In this document: one piece after another, positions 1 to 7,823 of the stretch
Position numbering within the stretch: the stretch's first letter is position 1
How the letters are laid out: every line of letters begins with the position of its first letter
Source: Carnimonas bestiolae
GTDB taxonomy: Bacteria; Pseudomonadota; Gammaproteobacteria; Pseudomonadales; Halomonadaceae
DNA length: 64,000 bases
Assembly (NCBI RefSeq): GCF_051251125.1
Contig: NZ_JBPCZL010000013.1
Reading direction: 5' to 3' (one strand)
The notes under the pieces: model-generated
What the model saw: only the letters and a program-made list of their open reading frames with translations
Databases searched by the model: none
Told to the model about the DNA's origin: nothing
Made by a program: the position numbers and the translations under genes

Positions 1-1
1 T

Positions 2-892
2 ACCTTGCTGTGGCGCTCACCCACGTACACAGCCACCTTTGTGTGCTACGACACTGACTTGCATCCACAGGGTGAGGATGCCTACCTGTACTGGGACCCA
101 AGGTCGCAGCTGAAGAGTATTCACAATTCGATCGAAGTGGGGGTGACCTACCAAAGTGTCGATATCAATCCGTCCAATCAGCGTCGTACTGATATAGGGC
201 CTGGTACCCGTGGGCCTTCTGGCAGGCAGTTTTGTGTGGAGCGGCGTGGTCGCTTTAGCCGGTGTGCTCAGCCACAAACCATAACGATAACGTACAGCAT
301 TTATATCAAGGCTACTGGCAATCCTCCCCCAGCCAGTGGTCGCATCACCAATAGCGGCACCTACAGCGTGTTTCAGGTGGATGGGGTGCTGGGGCTTAAC
401 ACCACCACGCGCGACGCCAACTTTAACGAGTACATCTCGGGGCTCGGCAATATTCGCTTTGTTTCGTGTAATCCCAAGATTACGGTGATTGGCAACAACG
501 GCAATGTCGTTGATTTTGGCCGTATTGCGCTCGGGCCGAATGTGCAGGTAGGGGCGGTAGAAAAATGGCTTCCGTTTAGCGTTACCGCATCGCTGGACTC
601 ACAAGAAAGCGGCCAGCAATGCCGTGGCGAAACACTAATGGCTAGCTTCTCCACCAGTAATCCGGTGCAAAGCCAGAATACCATTATGCCAAGCAGCGAT
701 AGTGGCTTTGGCATTGTCATTACGCCGCCCAATTCGACGGCGCCGATCAATATGAATACGGCGGTCGAGCTAGGCATGATCAACGGCACAACAGTGAAGA
801 ACACCTTCCAGGCGGGTCTCAAGTGGCTTTCGTCGTCGCCCAAGCCAGGTCGATTCAACGCCACCGCGACGGTAGACGTGACGTTCAAGTAA
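2..892 (+). CDS. Fimbrial adhesin / minor pilin, 5' end outside window
   Basis: The reading frame is open through the first base, so the gene starts upstream and only its last 296 or so codons are present. The final third has the look of a chaperone-usher type 1 fimbrial subunit: alternating hydrophobic beta-strand pattern, a segment near residue 175 reading FGRIALG, a Cys about 30 residues later, and a C-terminal strand ending VDVTFK as expected for donor-strand complementation. The part before it (Tyr/Thr-rich, with paired cysteines near residues 78 and 88) would be the receptor-binding or extra pilin domain. Such proteins are exported by Sec and assembled by an outer-membrane usher; those partners would lie to the left. 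The family call rests on pattern recognition, and the ligand is unknown. Confidence 0.6.
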   Translation, partial: TLLWRSPTYTATFVCYDTDLHPQGEDAYLYWDPRSQLKSIHNSIEVGVTYQSVDINPSNQRRTDIGPGTRGPSGRQFCVERRGRFSRCAQPQTITITYSIYIKATGNPPPASGRITNSGTYSVFQVDGVLGLNTTTRDANFNEYISGLGNIRFVSCNPKITVIGNNGNVVDFGRIALGPNVQVGAVEKWLPFSVTASLDSQESGQQCRGETLMASFSTSNPVQSQNTIMPSSDSGFGIVITPPNSTAPINMNTAVELGMINGTTVKNTFQAGLKWLSSSPKPGRFNATATVDVTFK

Positions 893-1064
893 CGCTTATG
901 AAGAAGTGGTGGCCGCTGATGGCTCGGCCCTATGCACAAAAGTGCAGCTACTCCGCAGTGATAAACGCGTATGAAGGCGGTGCAGACGACAATAGTGGAT
1001 GAGTGAACCCCTATACCGAACTGTAGTCCCACTATTTACATCTTAAGAAAAGGTTTGGTTTCCC

Positions 1065-1439
1065 ATGCACAAGAATATCACCGCTCTGCTTCTTTCCACG
1101 TTTGTCGTTGGCGCCACTGCTTCCACTCCAGCGCTCGCTGATATTGGCTCTATGGTGAGCAAGGCAAATGACGCCAAGGATATGGCTACCAAGTCACCTG
1201 AGGAGATCGCCAAGGATCGGGCTCAGGACAAAATATCCGACGCTAAGCAGCAGGCCAGCGACCGGGTATCGGACTTCAAGAAAGATGCCACGCACAATGC
1301 CGATGGCGACAGTAACGAAGCTACGTCTTCCGGCGATGAGGACAGCGGCGACCACGATCGCCTGAGCAATCTTAAACAAAAAGCTGAAGATAAATACAAT
1401 TCGACCAAGGACAAGCTATCCGGCCTTGGCGACAAATAA
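1065..1439 (+). CDS. Small exported hydrophilic helical protein, unknown function
   Basis: This 124-residue protein starts with a clear Sec signal peptide (MHKN, a hydrophobic stretch, then Ala-x-Ala at about residues 23-25), so the mature protein is periplasmic or extracellular. The rest has almost no hydrophobic clusters. It is rich in Asp, Lys, Ser and Ala with heptad-like stretches (around residues 30-75 and 100-120) separated by an acidic Gly/Ser/Asp linker, suggesting helical, perhaps coiled-coil, segments. Similar low-complexity Lys/Asp proteins occur as stress-related or surface-associated proteins, but I recognise no family. It is a single gene followed by its own terminator, about 170 bp after the fimbrial gene. 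Confidence 0.65.
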   Translation: MHKNITALLLSTFVVGATASTPALADIGSMVSKANDAKDMATKSPEEIAKDRAQDKISDAKQQASDRVSDFKKDATHNADGDSNEATSSGDEDSGDHDRLSNLKQKAEDKYNSTKDKLSGLGDK

Positions 1440-1512
1440 TTCCGATCTGCAATGATCATCGCCTTTTAGCGTTATCTTGGCCTTGATCAGCATAGTTAAC
1501 GCTGTAACAGCG

Positions 1513-1543
1513 AAAAGCCACGCCCCATTAGGTGTGGCTTTTT
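1513..1543 (+). terminator. Rho-independent terminator
   Basis: A 12-bp stem (AAAAGCCACGCC paired with GGTGTGGCTTTT, one G-U pair) with a short loop and a trailing T run lies about 75 bp after the small exported protein gene, and would end its transcript. Confidence 0.75.
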
Positions 1544-1776
1544 ACGTGTTGCTGTCTTCGTCGCGTCAGGGATTCATTCAAGCCCCTTGGTCACCGCTAT
1601 AAGTAGATGTCCGACAATGTCCCCTGCCTTATCTACTTGGCGTTGGGCATCCGCCAAACGTTTGGAAATGGGCATCATCATCATGCAGATTAAAAGCGGG
1701 CATAACCGAAGCTAATTAAACGATCATTTATTGATCAGTTGAACCTTGTGCTATCACCGCATGGAATACATGAATC

Positions 1777-1809
1777 AAAAGCCCGGCACGCGATTGTGCT
1801 GGGCTTTTT
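1777..1809 (+). terminator. Orphan hairpin terminator in a gene-free stretch
   Basis: A strong hairpin (AAAAGCCCGGCAC / GTGCTGGGCTTTTT) sits in the 590-bp gap between the small exported protein and the Hint gene. No open frame with gene-like content ends just before it on either strand. The rest of the gap (1440-2030) holds the terminator at 1513, an AT-rich stretch with a near-palindrome at 1722-1737, and the upstream region of the Hint gene. The hairpin may end an unannotated small RNA that begins between about 1600 and 1740, or may back up the first terminator. Confidence 0.55.
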
Positions 1810-2030
1810 GCATTGAACGTGAAGGTCGCTACGGCGCTTTTGGCAGATGGCGGCATTCATACCGTGGCGAACGACGAGCACGCTGGGCAGTTTTGTCGTC
1901 CGACGTAGAGGTTGCTACCACGCGAGGGCATCTTTGAAAAATAGGCAATAGGTGGCATTCATATTCCTTTGTTTTATAAATAGCATTCACATTCGTTATA
2001 GAATCATGATGTGCAAGGTGGGAATGCAAG

Positions 2031-2942
2031 ATGTCTCTTATAGGCGACGCGATCGATGCGATTACCGGTGCGATAAGCGGAATAGTTGGTACAGCCTCGG
2101 GTGCTCTGACGTACGCAAATATCAAAATAATTCAGTCGAGCGTCGACTCCGTTATGAACAGTGGTCTGCTTTCCGACGAGCAGAAGCAGGGCTTCCTGAA
2201 AAGCGTGCAAGGCTCTATCAACGACATGGCGAAGCATGTCATGGACAACGATTATGGGATACTGAACGATCAGATCCACAAGGCGTTAGACCAGCTTCAG
2301 AGCGAAGTCGACAACGCGGTTTGCTTCACCAAGGGAACGCTCATCAGTACGCCTGGTGGCGATGTCCCCGTCGAAACACTGCAACAAGGGGATATCGTTG
2401 ATACGCGCTCGGGGCCTAAGCCGATTAAATGGATAGGGTATCGCTCGCTGCGTCAGCTGCGGAGTTTTTCTGCACGGGGCAAACGTAATACCTTGCCAGT
2501 CAAGATTTGCGCTAACGCCATCGCCGATGGCGTGCCCAATCGCGCTATCAGCGTGTCTGCTTGGCACCATATCTTTATCGATAAAGTACTGGTTCGCGCA
2601 ATGGACCTGATCAACGGCCATACCATCTTCCAGGAAGAGGTAAACGAAGTTACCTATTACCACCTGGAATTGGACAGCTACGATATGCTGCTGGCCGCCA
2701 ACCTCTATTCCGAATCCTTCACCGATAACGGTAGATCCCGCGGATTCTTCTCTAACGTAGCAGCAACTGAGCTGCCTGCTGACTGGGCCAATCAACGTGG
2801 TCGCGCACCGCGTCCCGGTTTCAAAGTAGTGCGCTCGGGTGACAAGGATACCGCTGCATTGGAAGCCATTCAGCAGCGTTTGATGGCGAGAATTCCGGCT
2901 GAGTCAGAGGTAAAAAACAATGCTCTGCAGTTGTCGGCTTAA
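2031..2942 (+). CDS. Hint-domain (hedgehog/intein-like) protein
   Basis: This 303-residue protein carries a Hint_2-type autoprocessing domain from Cys98 (VCFTKGTLISTPGG) to about Gly234. Landmarks are 'VPVETLQQGDIV' (about 112-123), a His block 'SVSAWHHIFID' (175-184), 'LINGHTIF' (193-200), and 'TYYHLELDSYDMLLA' then 'YSESFTDNG' (208-234). Hint domains cleave the bond before the N-terminal Cys, and in bacteria they are mostly found in secreted proteins. Residues 1-95 are Gly/Ala/Ile-rich and then helical, with no signal peptide. The last 70 residues are polar. The His normally found before Asp in the late block is Tyr217, so activity may be altered. The gene precedes a type I-secreted lipase by about 400 bp; co-export is a guess. 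Confidence 0.75.
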   Translation: MSLIGDAIDAITGAISGIVGTASGALTYANIKIIQSSVDSVMNSGLLSDEQKQGFLKSVQGSINDMAKHVMDNDYGILNDQIHKALDQLQSEVDNAVCFTKGTLISTPGGDVPVETLQQGDIVDTRSGPKPIKWIGYRSLRQLRSFSARGKRNTLPVKICANAIADGVPNRAISVSAWHHIFIDKVLVRAMDLINGHTIFQEEVNEVTYYHLELDSYDMLLAANLYSESFTDNGRSRGFFSNVAATELPADWANQRGRAPRPGFKVVRSGDKDTAALEAIQQRLMARIPAESEVKNNALQLSA

Positions 2943-3354
2943 TAGCACATGTGGCGGCGCTGAGCGTTGCCTTGCCACAGCTCATGCTTCTAGCGGGCTA
3001 TGACGTCGACATCATCAACAAGCGTGGAGAGCGTGCCATTCGCTTATTGAGGGCACTCCAGGATTCGCTCTTCAGTACTGAGATAAAACATTTTCGCTTT
3101 GGTAGCTATCCGTGCCCGCGGTATGGGCGCTTGCCTCCTACCACTCCGTAACAATTAGAGACCGCTAGGTTATTGCCCGCGCTGCCCGCTGAAAAGGGCC
3201 GCGTGTGGATCACGTTTACTCGAAATTCCACGTGTCGTTGCCGCGTAGACCAGCACTTTACGGCTACGCCATTTCCTTTTGCAAAAGGGAAAGCGGGGGA
3301 GCATGCAACGTGTTCCGTAACGACAATTGGCCTCACCTACAAATAGAGAAGAAC
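2943..3354. other. Intergenic, no supported gene
   Basis: A 412-bp spacer between the Hint gene and the lipase. One GTG-started frame (2951-3151, 66 codons) has an apparently protein-like middle (AGYDVDIINKRGERAIRLL) but no ribosome-binding site, and an unnatural Pro/Arg-rich end. It may be a remnant of a longer gene. Nothing else is visible except the ribosome-binding site (GAGAAG) of the lipase at the right edge. Confidence 0.4.
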
Positions 3355-5205
3355 ATGGGGATATTCGATTCCACCAACTCGCATTGGGATTTCACGCCAT
3401 CTGCGAATTCCGTTAACGATGCGCTACTACTAATGGGCTATTCGTACCACAACATTTCGCAAGGGTGGCATGAAGGCTACGAACAATATGGCTGGGGCCT
3501 GGGATTGCCCGCAACCTTGCTAACGGCGATTTTCGGTGACGCCAACTCCCAGGGTATTCTGCCTCAACTGCCGTGGAACCCCGATGCAGAAGCGCAAAGC
3601 CGGCAACAGCTTGAGGATGGCGGTTGGCGTCTCATTACGCCCGAAGAATTGGGGTATCACGGTACTGTAGATGGTGCTGGTACCTATCATGGTGAGAAGC
3701 TGGGCTACTATGCGGCGGAAGCCGAAGTGGTAGGGAAGTACGACCAGAATGGCTCGCTCACCCAGATCGGCATCGCCTTCCGCGGTACCACTGGTCCCCG
3801 TGAGACGTTGATTCCCGACACCATCAGCGATGCGCTGCAGGATCTTCAAGCAGGAAGTGAGTGGACGCAGTACGTACCCAACGCGTTTGGTGACTTGCTC
3901 GGACACGTTGCCAGCTACGCTTCCAGCAATGGCCTGGACGGTAGCGATGTGTTGGTGACTGGGCACAGTTTGGGCGGGCTTGCCGTAAATAGTATGGCAG
4001 CGGCCAGCAATGAAGATTGGCAAGGCTTCTTTGCCGACTCTCAGTACATTGGCTTCGCCTCTCCCGTCGAAAGTGACAAGGTATTCAACCTAGGGTACGA
4101 GAATGACCCGGTATTTCAGGTGCTGCCTGGAAATCAATTCGGATTAGCGTCACTGCTACCTAATTTTAGCCCCGATACCGCAACGCCCGAATCGGCGAAC
4201 AATATCGTTAATTTCAACGACTTTTACGCTTCGGCGCTTGGCGGTAGCACTGAATCAATCATTAATCTCTTCTCTTGGCTGGCCCATGATCCTATTGCCT
4301 ACCAGGATGGTTTCAGCCGGATTATCAATTCATCGTTCTACGATCAGACCTATCAGGATTCGACCATCATCGTCGGCGAGCTGTCTCAGCCCGCCTCCAA
4401 AACCACCTGGATCAGAGACCTTAACTTGGGTCATGAAGAGCGCTCTGGGCCGACCTTTATTTTGGGCAGCGACCACGACGATCTGATTCAGGGCAACGGC
4501 GGCACTGACTATCTTGAAGGGTTCGGTGGTAATGACACTTTCCGCGGTGGCGGGGGTTATAACATCATCGAAGGTGGCAGCGGGTATAACACCCTCGATC
4601 TCGATGGGGCGAGCAAGGATTATCAAATCGCTTACGATGGCACATCGCTTTACACCCTCGATAGCCAGGGCGGAATCACTGTTGCGAATGACGTTCAGGG
4701 GCTGAAGGCTAAGGACGGCTCATTCTTGTTTATTCCGCAGGATGTGTCGTACCAAGTAACCGATGGTGGCCTCGAGCAGGATCGCTATAACGGGCGCAAA
4801 CATGTCGACTACGCCCAAACTGCCCATGGCTCAGCGGGCAACGACGAAATTACCCTTAACGATAACGACCAGTGGGCATTTGGCGGCGCTGGCGATGATG
4901 TCATCAGAGCTTCCGAGCACGGTAATGCTACGATTGTCGGCGGGGCAGGAGATGATCAGCTCTATAGCGGTGGAGGTGACAATACCTTCCTGTTTGTGTC
5001 CGACTTCGGCCACGATCAGATATTCGACTTTTCCGATAGCGATAGAATCGTGGTGATGGACGCTGAAGGTTCGAACGATAACAATCTGGTGTCGCATTTC
5101 GATACCAGCGACAACGGCATTACCCTCACCTACGGTGATAACAGCGTAGAACTGGTAGGGCTCAGCATGGCCGATATTAACCAGGATCAGTTCGTCGTGG
5201 TGTAG
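3355..5205 (+). CDS. Family I.3 lipase with RTX repeats, type I secreted
   Basis: A 616-residue true lipase closely resembling the Serratia/Pseudomonas LipA and polyurethanase PueA family. It hydrolyses triacylglycerols and other esters outside the cell. The start at MGIFD is chosen because the family begins exactly so and a GAGAAG site precedes it. The lipase domain contains 'GYENDPVF', the nucleophile motif GHSLGG and 'HDPIAY', giving a likely triad Ser205-Asp251-His311. Calcium-binding RTX-like nonapeptides (GSDHDDLI, GGTDYLEG, GGNDTF) follow at about 395-430, and a second cluster (GGAGDDVI, GGAGDDQL, GGGDNTF) at about 515-560. About 90 residues between them lack the repeats. The C-terminus DQFVVV fits an uncleaved type I secretion signal, and there is no Sec signal. 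The ABC exporter is not in this window. Confidence 0.93.
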   Translation: MGIFDSTNSHWDFTPSANSVNDALLLMGYSYHNISQGWHEGYEQYGWGLGLPATLLTAIFGDANSQGILPQLPWNPDAEAQSRQQLEDGGWRLITPEELGYHGTVDGAGTYHGEKLGYYAAEAEVVGKYDQNGSLTQIGIAFRGTTGPRETLIPDTISDALQDLQAGSEWTQYVPNAFGDLLGHVASYASSNGLDGSDVLVTGHSLGGLAVNSMAAASNEDWQGFFADSQYIGFASPVESDKVFNLGYENDPVFQVLPGNQFGLASLLPNFSPDTATPESANNIVNFNDFYASALGGSTESIINLFSWLAHDPIAYQDGFSRIINSSFYDQTYQDSTIIVGELSQPASKTTWIRDLNLGHEERSGPTFILGSDHDDLIQGNGGTDYLEGFGGNDTFRGGGGYNIIEGGSGYNTLDLDGASKDYQIAYDGTSLYTLDSQGGITVANDVQGLKAKDGSFLFIPQDVSYQVTDGGLEQDRYNGRKHVDYAQTAHGSAGNDEITLNDNDQWAFGGAGDDVIRASEHGNATIVGGAGDDQLYSGGGDNTFLFVSDFGHDQIFDFSDSDRIVVMDAEGSNDNNLVSHFDTSDNGITLTYGDNSVELVGLSMADINQDQFVVV

Positions 5206-5361
5206 TCGCGTTGATGCGGTAGCCCTTCGTTTTTTAATTACACACTCTAGCTTGCACGCGATGCTGGTCATACGTGTCGCGTGTATCTATTGGCTTGGCA
5301 CATGCGGAAGGGCGACCGGCCAAAATCGATGTGTCGTGCGATGAAAGTATTATACAAATAA

Positions 5362-5390
5362 TAGCGTGCTAATATTATTAGCTGACGCTA
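5362..5390. repeat. Long AT-rich inverted repeat, possible operator
   Basis: Left arm TAGCGTGCTAAT and right arm ATTAGC-TG-ACGCTA form a near-perfect 29-bp palindrome around an AATATTATT centre with a two-base bulge. It lies in the 440-bp gap between the lipase and the convergent peptide genes. It could bind a dimeric regulator or form a hairpin. No T run follows, so a terminator is less likely. The rest of 5206-5574 shows nothing gene-like. Confidence 0.4.
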
Positions 5391-5574
5391 ACAAGGCGGT
5401 GACTTATAGCAAAATGTGGAATATTGATAGTCGTGTCTAATACATGACAGCTGCACTGAGAAGTAATATGTTCAGCAGGAGTTAATAGATCGCTAGAAAT
5501 AAGGACAAAGGTTGCGTGCTATTCATTAGCGTGATGGTGAATGAGGCGCGATACGATAATTTTCTTGCGAAAAT

Positions 5575-5613
5575 CGACACCCGCCTACAATAATTTTTTG
5601 TCTGCGGGTGTCG
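5575..5613. terminator. Hairpin terminator between lipase and peptide operon
   Basis: A perfect 10-bp inverted repeat (CGACACCCGC / GCGGGTGTCG) with a 19-base loop, placed just past the stop of the minus-strand peptide gene. On the minus strand the stem is followed by ATTTTC. It probably ends the peptide operon and may also stop rightward lipase transcription. Confidence 0.6.
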
Positions 5614-5646
5614 TTATATCATCTAAAAAAGGGAGGCATGGCTCTT

Positions 5647-5967
5647 CTACTTACTGAAGACTCCTTTGAGGAGACCTTCGCCAACGCCTTCTACGAATCC
5701 GCCACCGTTGTGGCCAATGACTTCACCAATTTCGCCTCCGATGAAGCCCCCAATGCCGCTGCCAACCGTTGAACCCAACGTGGCACCTATTGTGTTCCCT
5801 ACCACTGGGATGATGGTTCCCACGATGCCGAGAGCAGCGCCTCCCAGGGCACCTCCTAGCGCAGTGCCGATCAGCGTACCAATGGAAGAACCACCGGTTG
5901 TTGCCGCGTCCTGGATGAAACCGGCGCCGCCCACGTACTCAATTTGTGTATGGCTGAGTTCTTTCAT
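5647..5967 (-). CDS. Double-glycine leader, glycine-zipper bacteriocin-like peptide
   Basis: This 106-residue product begins MKELSHTQIEYVGG, matching the double-glycine leader of class II bacteriocins and microcin V (xxELSxxEIxxVxGG), normally cut after GG by a C39-peptidase ABC transporter. The mature part (about 92 residues) has a long run of GxxxG glycine-zipper motifs interspersed with Ala/Ile/Val (about residues 30-85) and a polar end. This fits membrane-inserting or self-assembling peptides such as two-peptide bacteriocins or the CdzC/CdzD glycine-zipper toxins of Caulobacter. It is the second gene of a two-gene operon, 49 bp after a gene with a similar leader, with GAGG upstream. Whether it kills cells is inference; a non-toxic secreted role cannot be excluded. 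Confidence 0.7.
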   Translation of the reverse strand: MKELSHTQIEYVGGAGFIQDAATTGGSSIGTLIGTALGGALGGAALGIVGTIIPVVGNTIGATLGSTVGSGIGGFIGGEIGEVIGHNGGGFVEGVGEGLLKGVFSK

Positions 5968-6016
5968 GTCGACCTCGATATGTGCGTAAATACGTCAATC
6001 GTGAATTGAAGTTGCG

Positions 6017-6256
6017 TTACTCTTCCTCTGTACTTCCCGATGGGAAAATACCGCCAATGATGTCGAACCCTGTTTTTACGACAGTACCGGCGAGGTCCAA
6101 GCCTGCGTGAACAGCGTCTTTTGCTAGCGAAACACCGGACTCGCCCAAAAATTCACCCAAATTGCTGAAACTGTCGCCCAAAAGCCCGTCAATGATGGCT
6201 GCCGGCGAGAATCCGCCTGCGACCAGTTCAGTTTCGACAGTAGTTAATTCTTTCAT
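6017..6256 (-). CDS. Double-glycine leader peptide, partner of the downstream one
   Basis: This 79-residue product starts MKELTTVETELVAGG, almost a textbook microcin/bacteriocin double-glycine leader and clearly related to the leader of the next gene. The predicted mature peptide (64 residues) is amphipathic, with alternating Gly/Ala/Leu/Val and acidic residues (AKDAVHAGLDLAGTVVKTGFDIIGG) and an acidic SGSTEEE tail. Shared leaders with dissimilar cores are typical of two-peptide systems exported by one transporter. The upstream AGGA is a plausible ribosome-binding site, and the promoter should lie in the AT-rich region 6260-6450. No immunity gene or transporter is recognisable nearby. Confidence 0.7.
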   Translation of the reverse strand: MKELTTVETELVAGGFSPAAIIDGLLGDSFSNLGEFLGESGVSLAKDAVHAGLDLAGTVVKTGFDIIGGIFPSGSTEEE

Positions 6257-6306
6257 ATCTAGTTCATCCTGTGCTGGTGTACGACGTTTAGTTTTTGCTT
6301 ATAGCC

Positions 6307-6361
6307 TTTAAATAGATATATCCGGTATTGATTGGCCGCCAATAGTATTTCGCTATTTAAA
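6307..6361. repeat. Inverted repeat in the upstream region of the peptide operon
   Basis: TTTAAATAG at 6307-6315 and CTATTTAAA at 6353-6361 are perfect 9-bp inverted arms. Between them lies a smaller palindrome, ATTGG-CCG-CCAAT. The AT-rich setting, 50-100 bp before the first peptide gene, suggests a promoter/operator region. The remaining gap to the SDR gene (6362-6885) contains no frame I can support as a gene. Confidence 0.35.
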
Positions 6362-6885
6362 ATCACGTTTTTACGAATAATTCCTTAATGTTCAATAACG
6401 TCAGTACTACTTTTGTCTATTAATAGTGTGTTCTGTTATGAGCATCGCTAATTTATAGGAAGTAACTGGTATTGATGATAGTGAGCAGACAGTGCAATGA
6501 ACCAAATCGAGGCATTTAACTGAAGTAGTTTCTTAACGATTAGCTTGCAATCTTTTGAGTACATTGGGAGACCCTTTTCGCTGCGGTGTTCTCGTGGCAG
6601 CGAGCAGTGATCCAGAAGTAAATATTGGTGGTCTCGATAAATGTCGCTCAAGTGATCTCTGCCAATGGCGGCATCTTGGCTGTCTAGAAGGGTAGTGCTT
6701 AATATGGATTCGATTGGCCATGGAGCAGACTCACTAAGCGAGCCACTATCAAATCAATCCGTGCCAGAGACTGATTTGTAGCGTGTTTTGCGATGGTGGT
6801 CGGACTGGAGAAGGATTTGCGAGCGTCTATGATGAGTCGACATCGAGAATGAGTGGTCGCCAAATAACAGCCTCGGGAAATAGTC

Positions 6886-7626
6886 ATGGGACGTTTTGAG
6901 AATAAAACAATCTTGATCACAGGTGGTAGCAGTGGGATGGGGCTTGCTGGTGCTCGGCGCATTGTTGCCGAGGGCGGTAAGGTCGTCGTGACAGGGCTTA
7001 ACAGAGCTCGGTTGCAAGCCGCGGAGAAAGAATTCGGAGACAGCGCTATTGTCATTCGTAACGATGCTTCTGATCCTGATGCAAGCGTAGCACTGGCTGA
7101 GCAGGTCAAAGCGCATGCGCCACTGGATGGCCTTTGGCTCAATGCGGCTTTCGCTACACTCGCCACGCCAGAGCAGATAGATGCGGATTTTTTCGATGCG
7201 ATGATGGCTACAAATGTCAGAGGGCCGGTCCTCCAGATGACCATGCTATCGGACATGTTGGCGTCTGGAGCATCAGTTCTTCTCACCGCATCAAGCTCGG
7301 CATACGAGAAATCAGCGACCACAAGCCTTTATGGAGCAACCAAAGGCGCGATCATCGCACTCGCAAGGAGCTGGGCCGCAGCGTTTGCTCCACGAGGCAT
7401 CCGTGTCAACACTCTTGTTCCAGGCCCCATTGAAACCAATTTCCGAGATTTTCTGCCGGACGAAGCCAAGCGCGGATTCGAAACATTTGTCGTTAGCCAG
7501 GTGCCTCTCCGGCGCCCAGGCACCGCGGATGAAGCCGCTGCTGTTGCGCTATTTCTGCTCTCGGACGACGCCTCTTACGTTACTGGAAGTCAGTACGCCG
7601 TCGATGGTGGCCTGATCATGCACTGA
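6886..7626 (+). CDS. SDR family NAD(P)-dependent oxidoreductase
   Basis: This 246-residue classical short-chain dehydrogenase/reductase has the cofactor motif TGGSSGMG (12-19), NAAF at 86-89 in place of NNAG, the catalytic Ser near 137-138, Tyr149 and Lys153 (YGATK), and a C-terminal 'YVTGSQYAVDGG'. The family oxidises or reduces alcohol/ketone groups with NAD(P)(H); TGLNR after the second beta strand slightly favours NADPH. The substrate cannot be told. It stands alone, with no visible partner, between the peptide operon and the left prophage junction. Confidence 0.9.
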   Translation: MGRFENKTILITGGSSGMGLAGARRIVAEGGKVVVTGLNRARLQAAEKEFGDSAIVIRNDASDPDASVALAEQVKAHAPLDGLWLNAAFATLATPEQIDADFFDAMMATNVRGPVLQMTMLSDMLASGASVLLTASSSAYEKSATTSLYGATKGAIIALARSWAAAFAPRGIRVNTLVPGPIETNFRDFLPDEAKRGFETFVVSQVPLRRPGTADEAAAVALFLLSDDASYVTGSQYAVDGGLIMH

Positions 7627-7703
7627 TCACCAGCTTTGGGATTTAAGCTGACACAATGCTTGGCTTCAATCAGGTCGCCCGAACCGCATCGATCACACAA
7701 ACA

Positions 7704-7768
7704 AAAAGGCCGAACGCTTGTGCGCTCGGCCTTCAATGTTTGGTGGAGGCGGCGGGAGTTGAACCCGC
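7704..7768 (-). repeat. attL: displaced 3' end of ssrA
   Basis: This 65-bp segment is identical to the tmRNA 3' end plus its terminator at 37681-37745. It marks the left prophage junction. It contains the GGGAGTTGAACCCGC T-arm/acceptor region of tmRNA and the AAGGCCGA...TCGGCCTT hairpin, which can also end integrase-gene transcription. Confidence 0.95.
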
Positions 7769-7802
7769 ACGCATTTTATATAAAACAATAGCTTATGAGT
7801 CT

Positions 7803-7823
7803 TTGTGACTATATTGTGACTAT
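7803..7823. promoter_or_regulatory. Putative integrase arm-type sites, left
   Basis: Two direct copies of TTGTGACTAT (7803-7812 and 7814-7823) lie beside attL and overlap the end of the integrase gene. Three related copies (K-TGTGACC-A) lie beside attR at 37561-37603. Paired direct repeats flanking the core are typical of tyrosine-integrase arm sites. Confidence 0.5.

Noticed and set aside
1746..1937. A 63-codon frame covering the orphan terminator
   Set aside because: It runs straight through a strong hairpin, and its product is an Arg-rich composition typical of noncoding frames.
2951..3151. A 66-codon GTG-started frame after the Hint gene
   Set aside because: The middle looks protein-like but there is no ribosome-binding site, the end is compositionally odd and no family is recognised; at most a remnant.
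6448..6651. Minus-strand frame upstream of the peptide operon as a possible immunity gene
   Set aside because: It has no convincing membrane segments or ribosome-binding site, and it lies upstream of the promoter region of the peptides.
6699..7322. Long minus-strand frame opposite the SDR gene, possible divergent regulator
   Set aside because: It is mostly the antisense of the SDR coding sequence and shows no helix-turn-helix or other domain.
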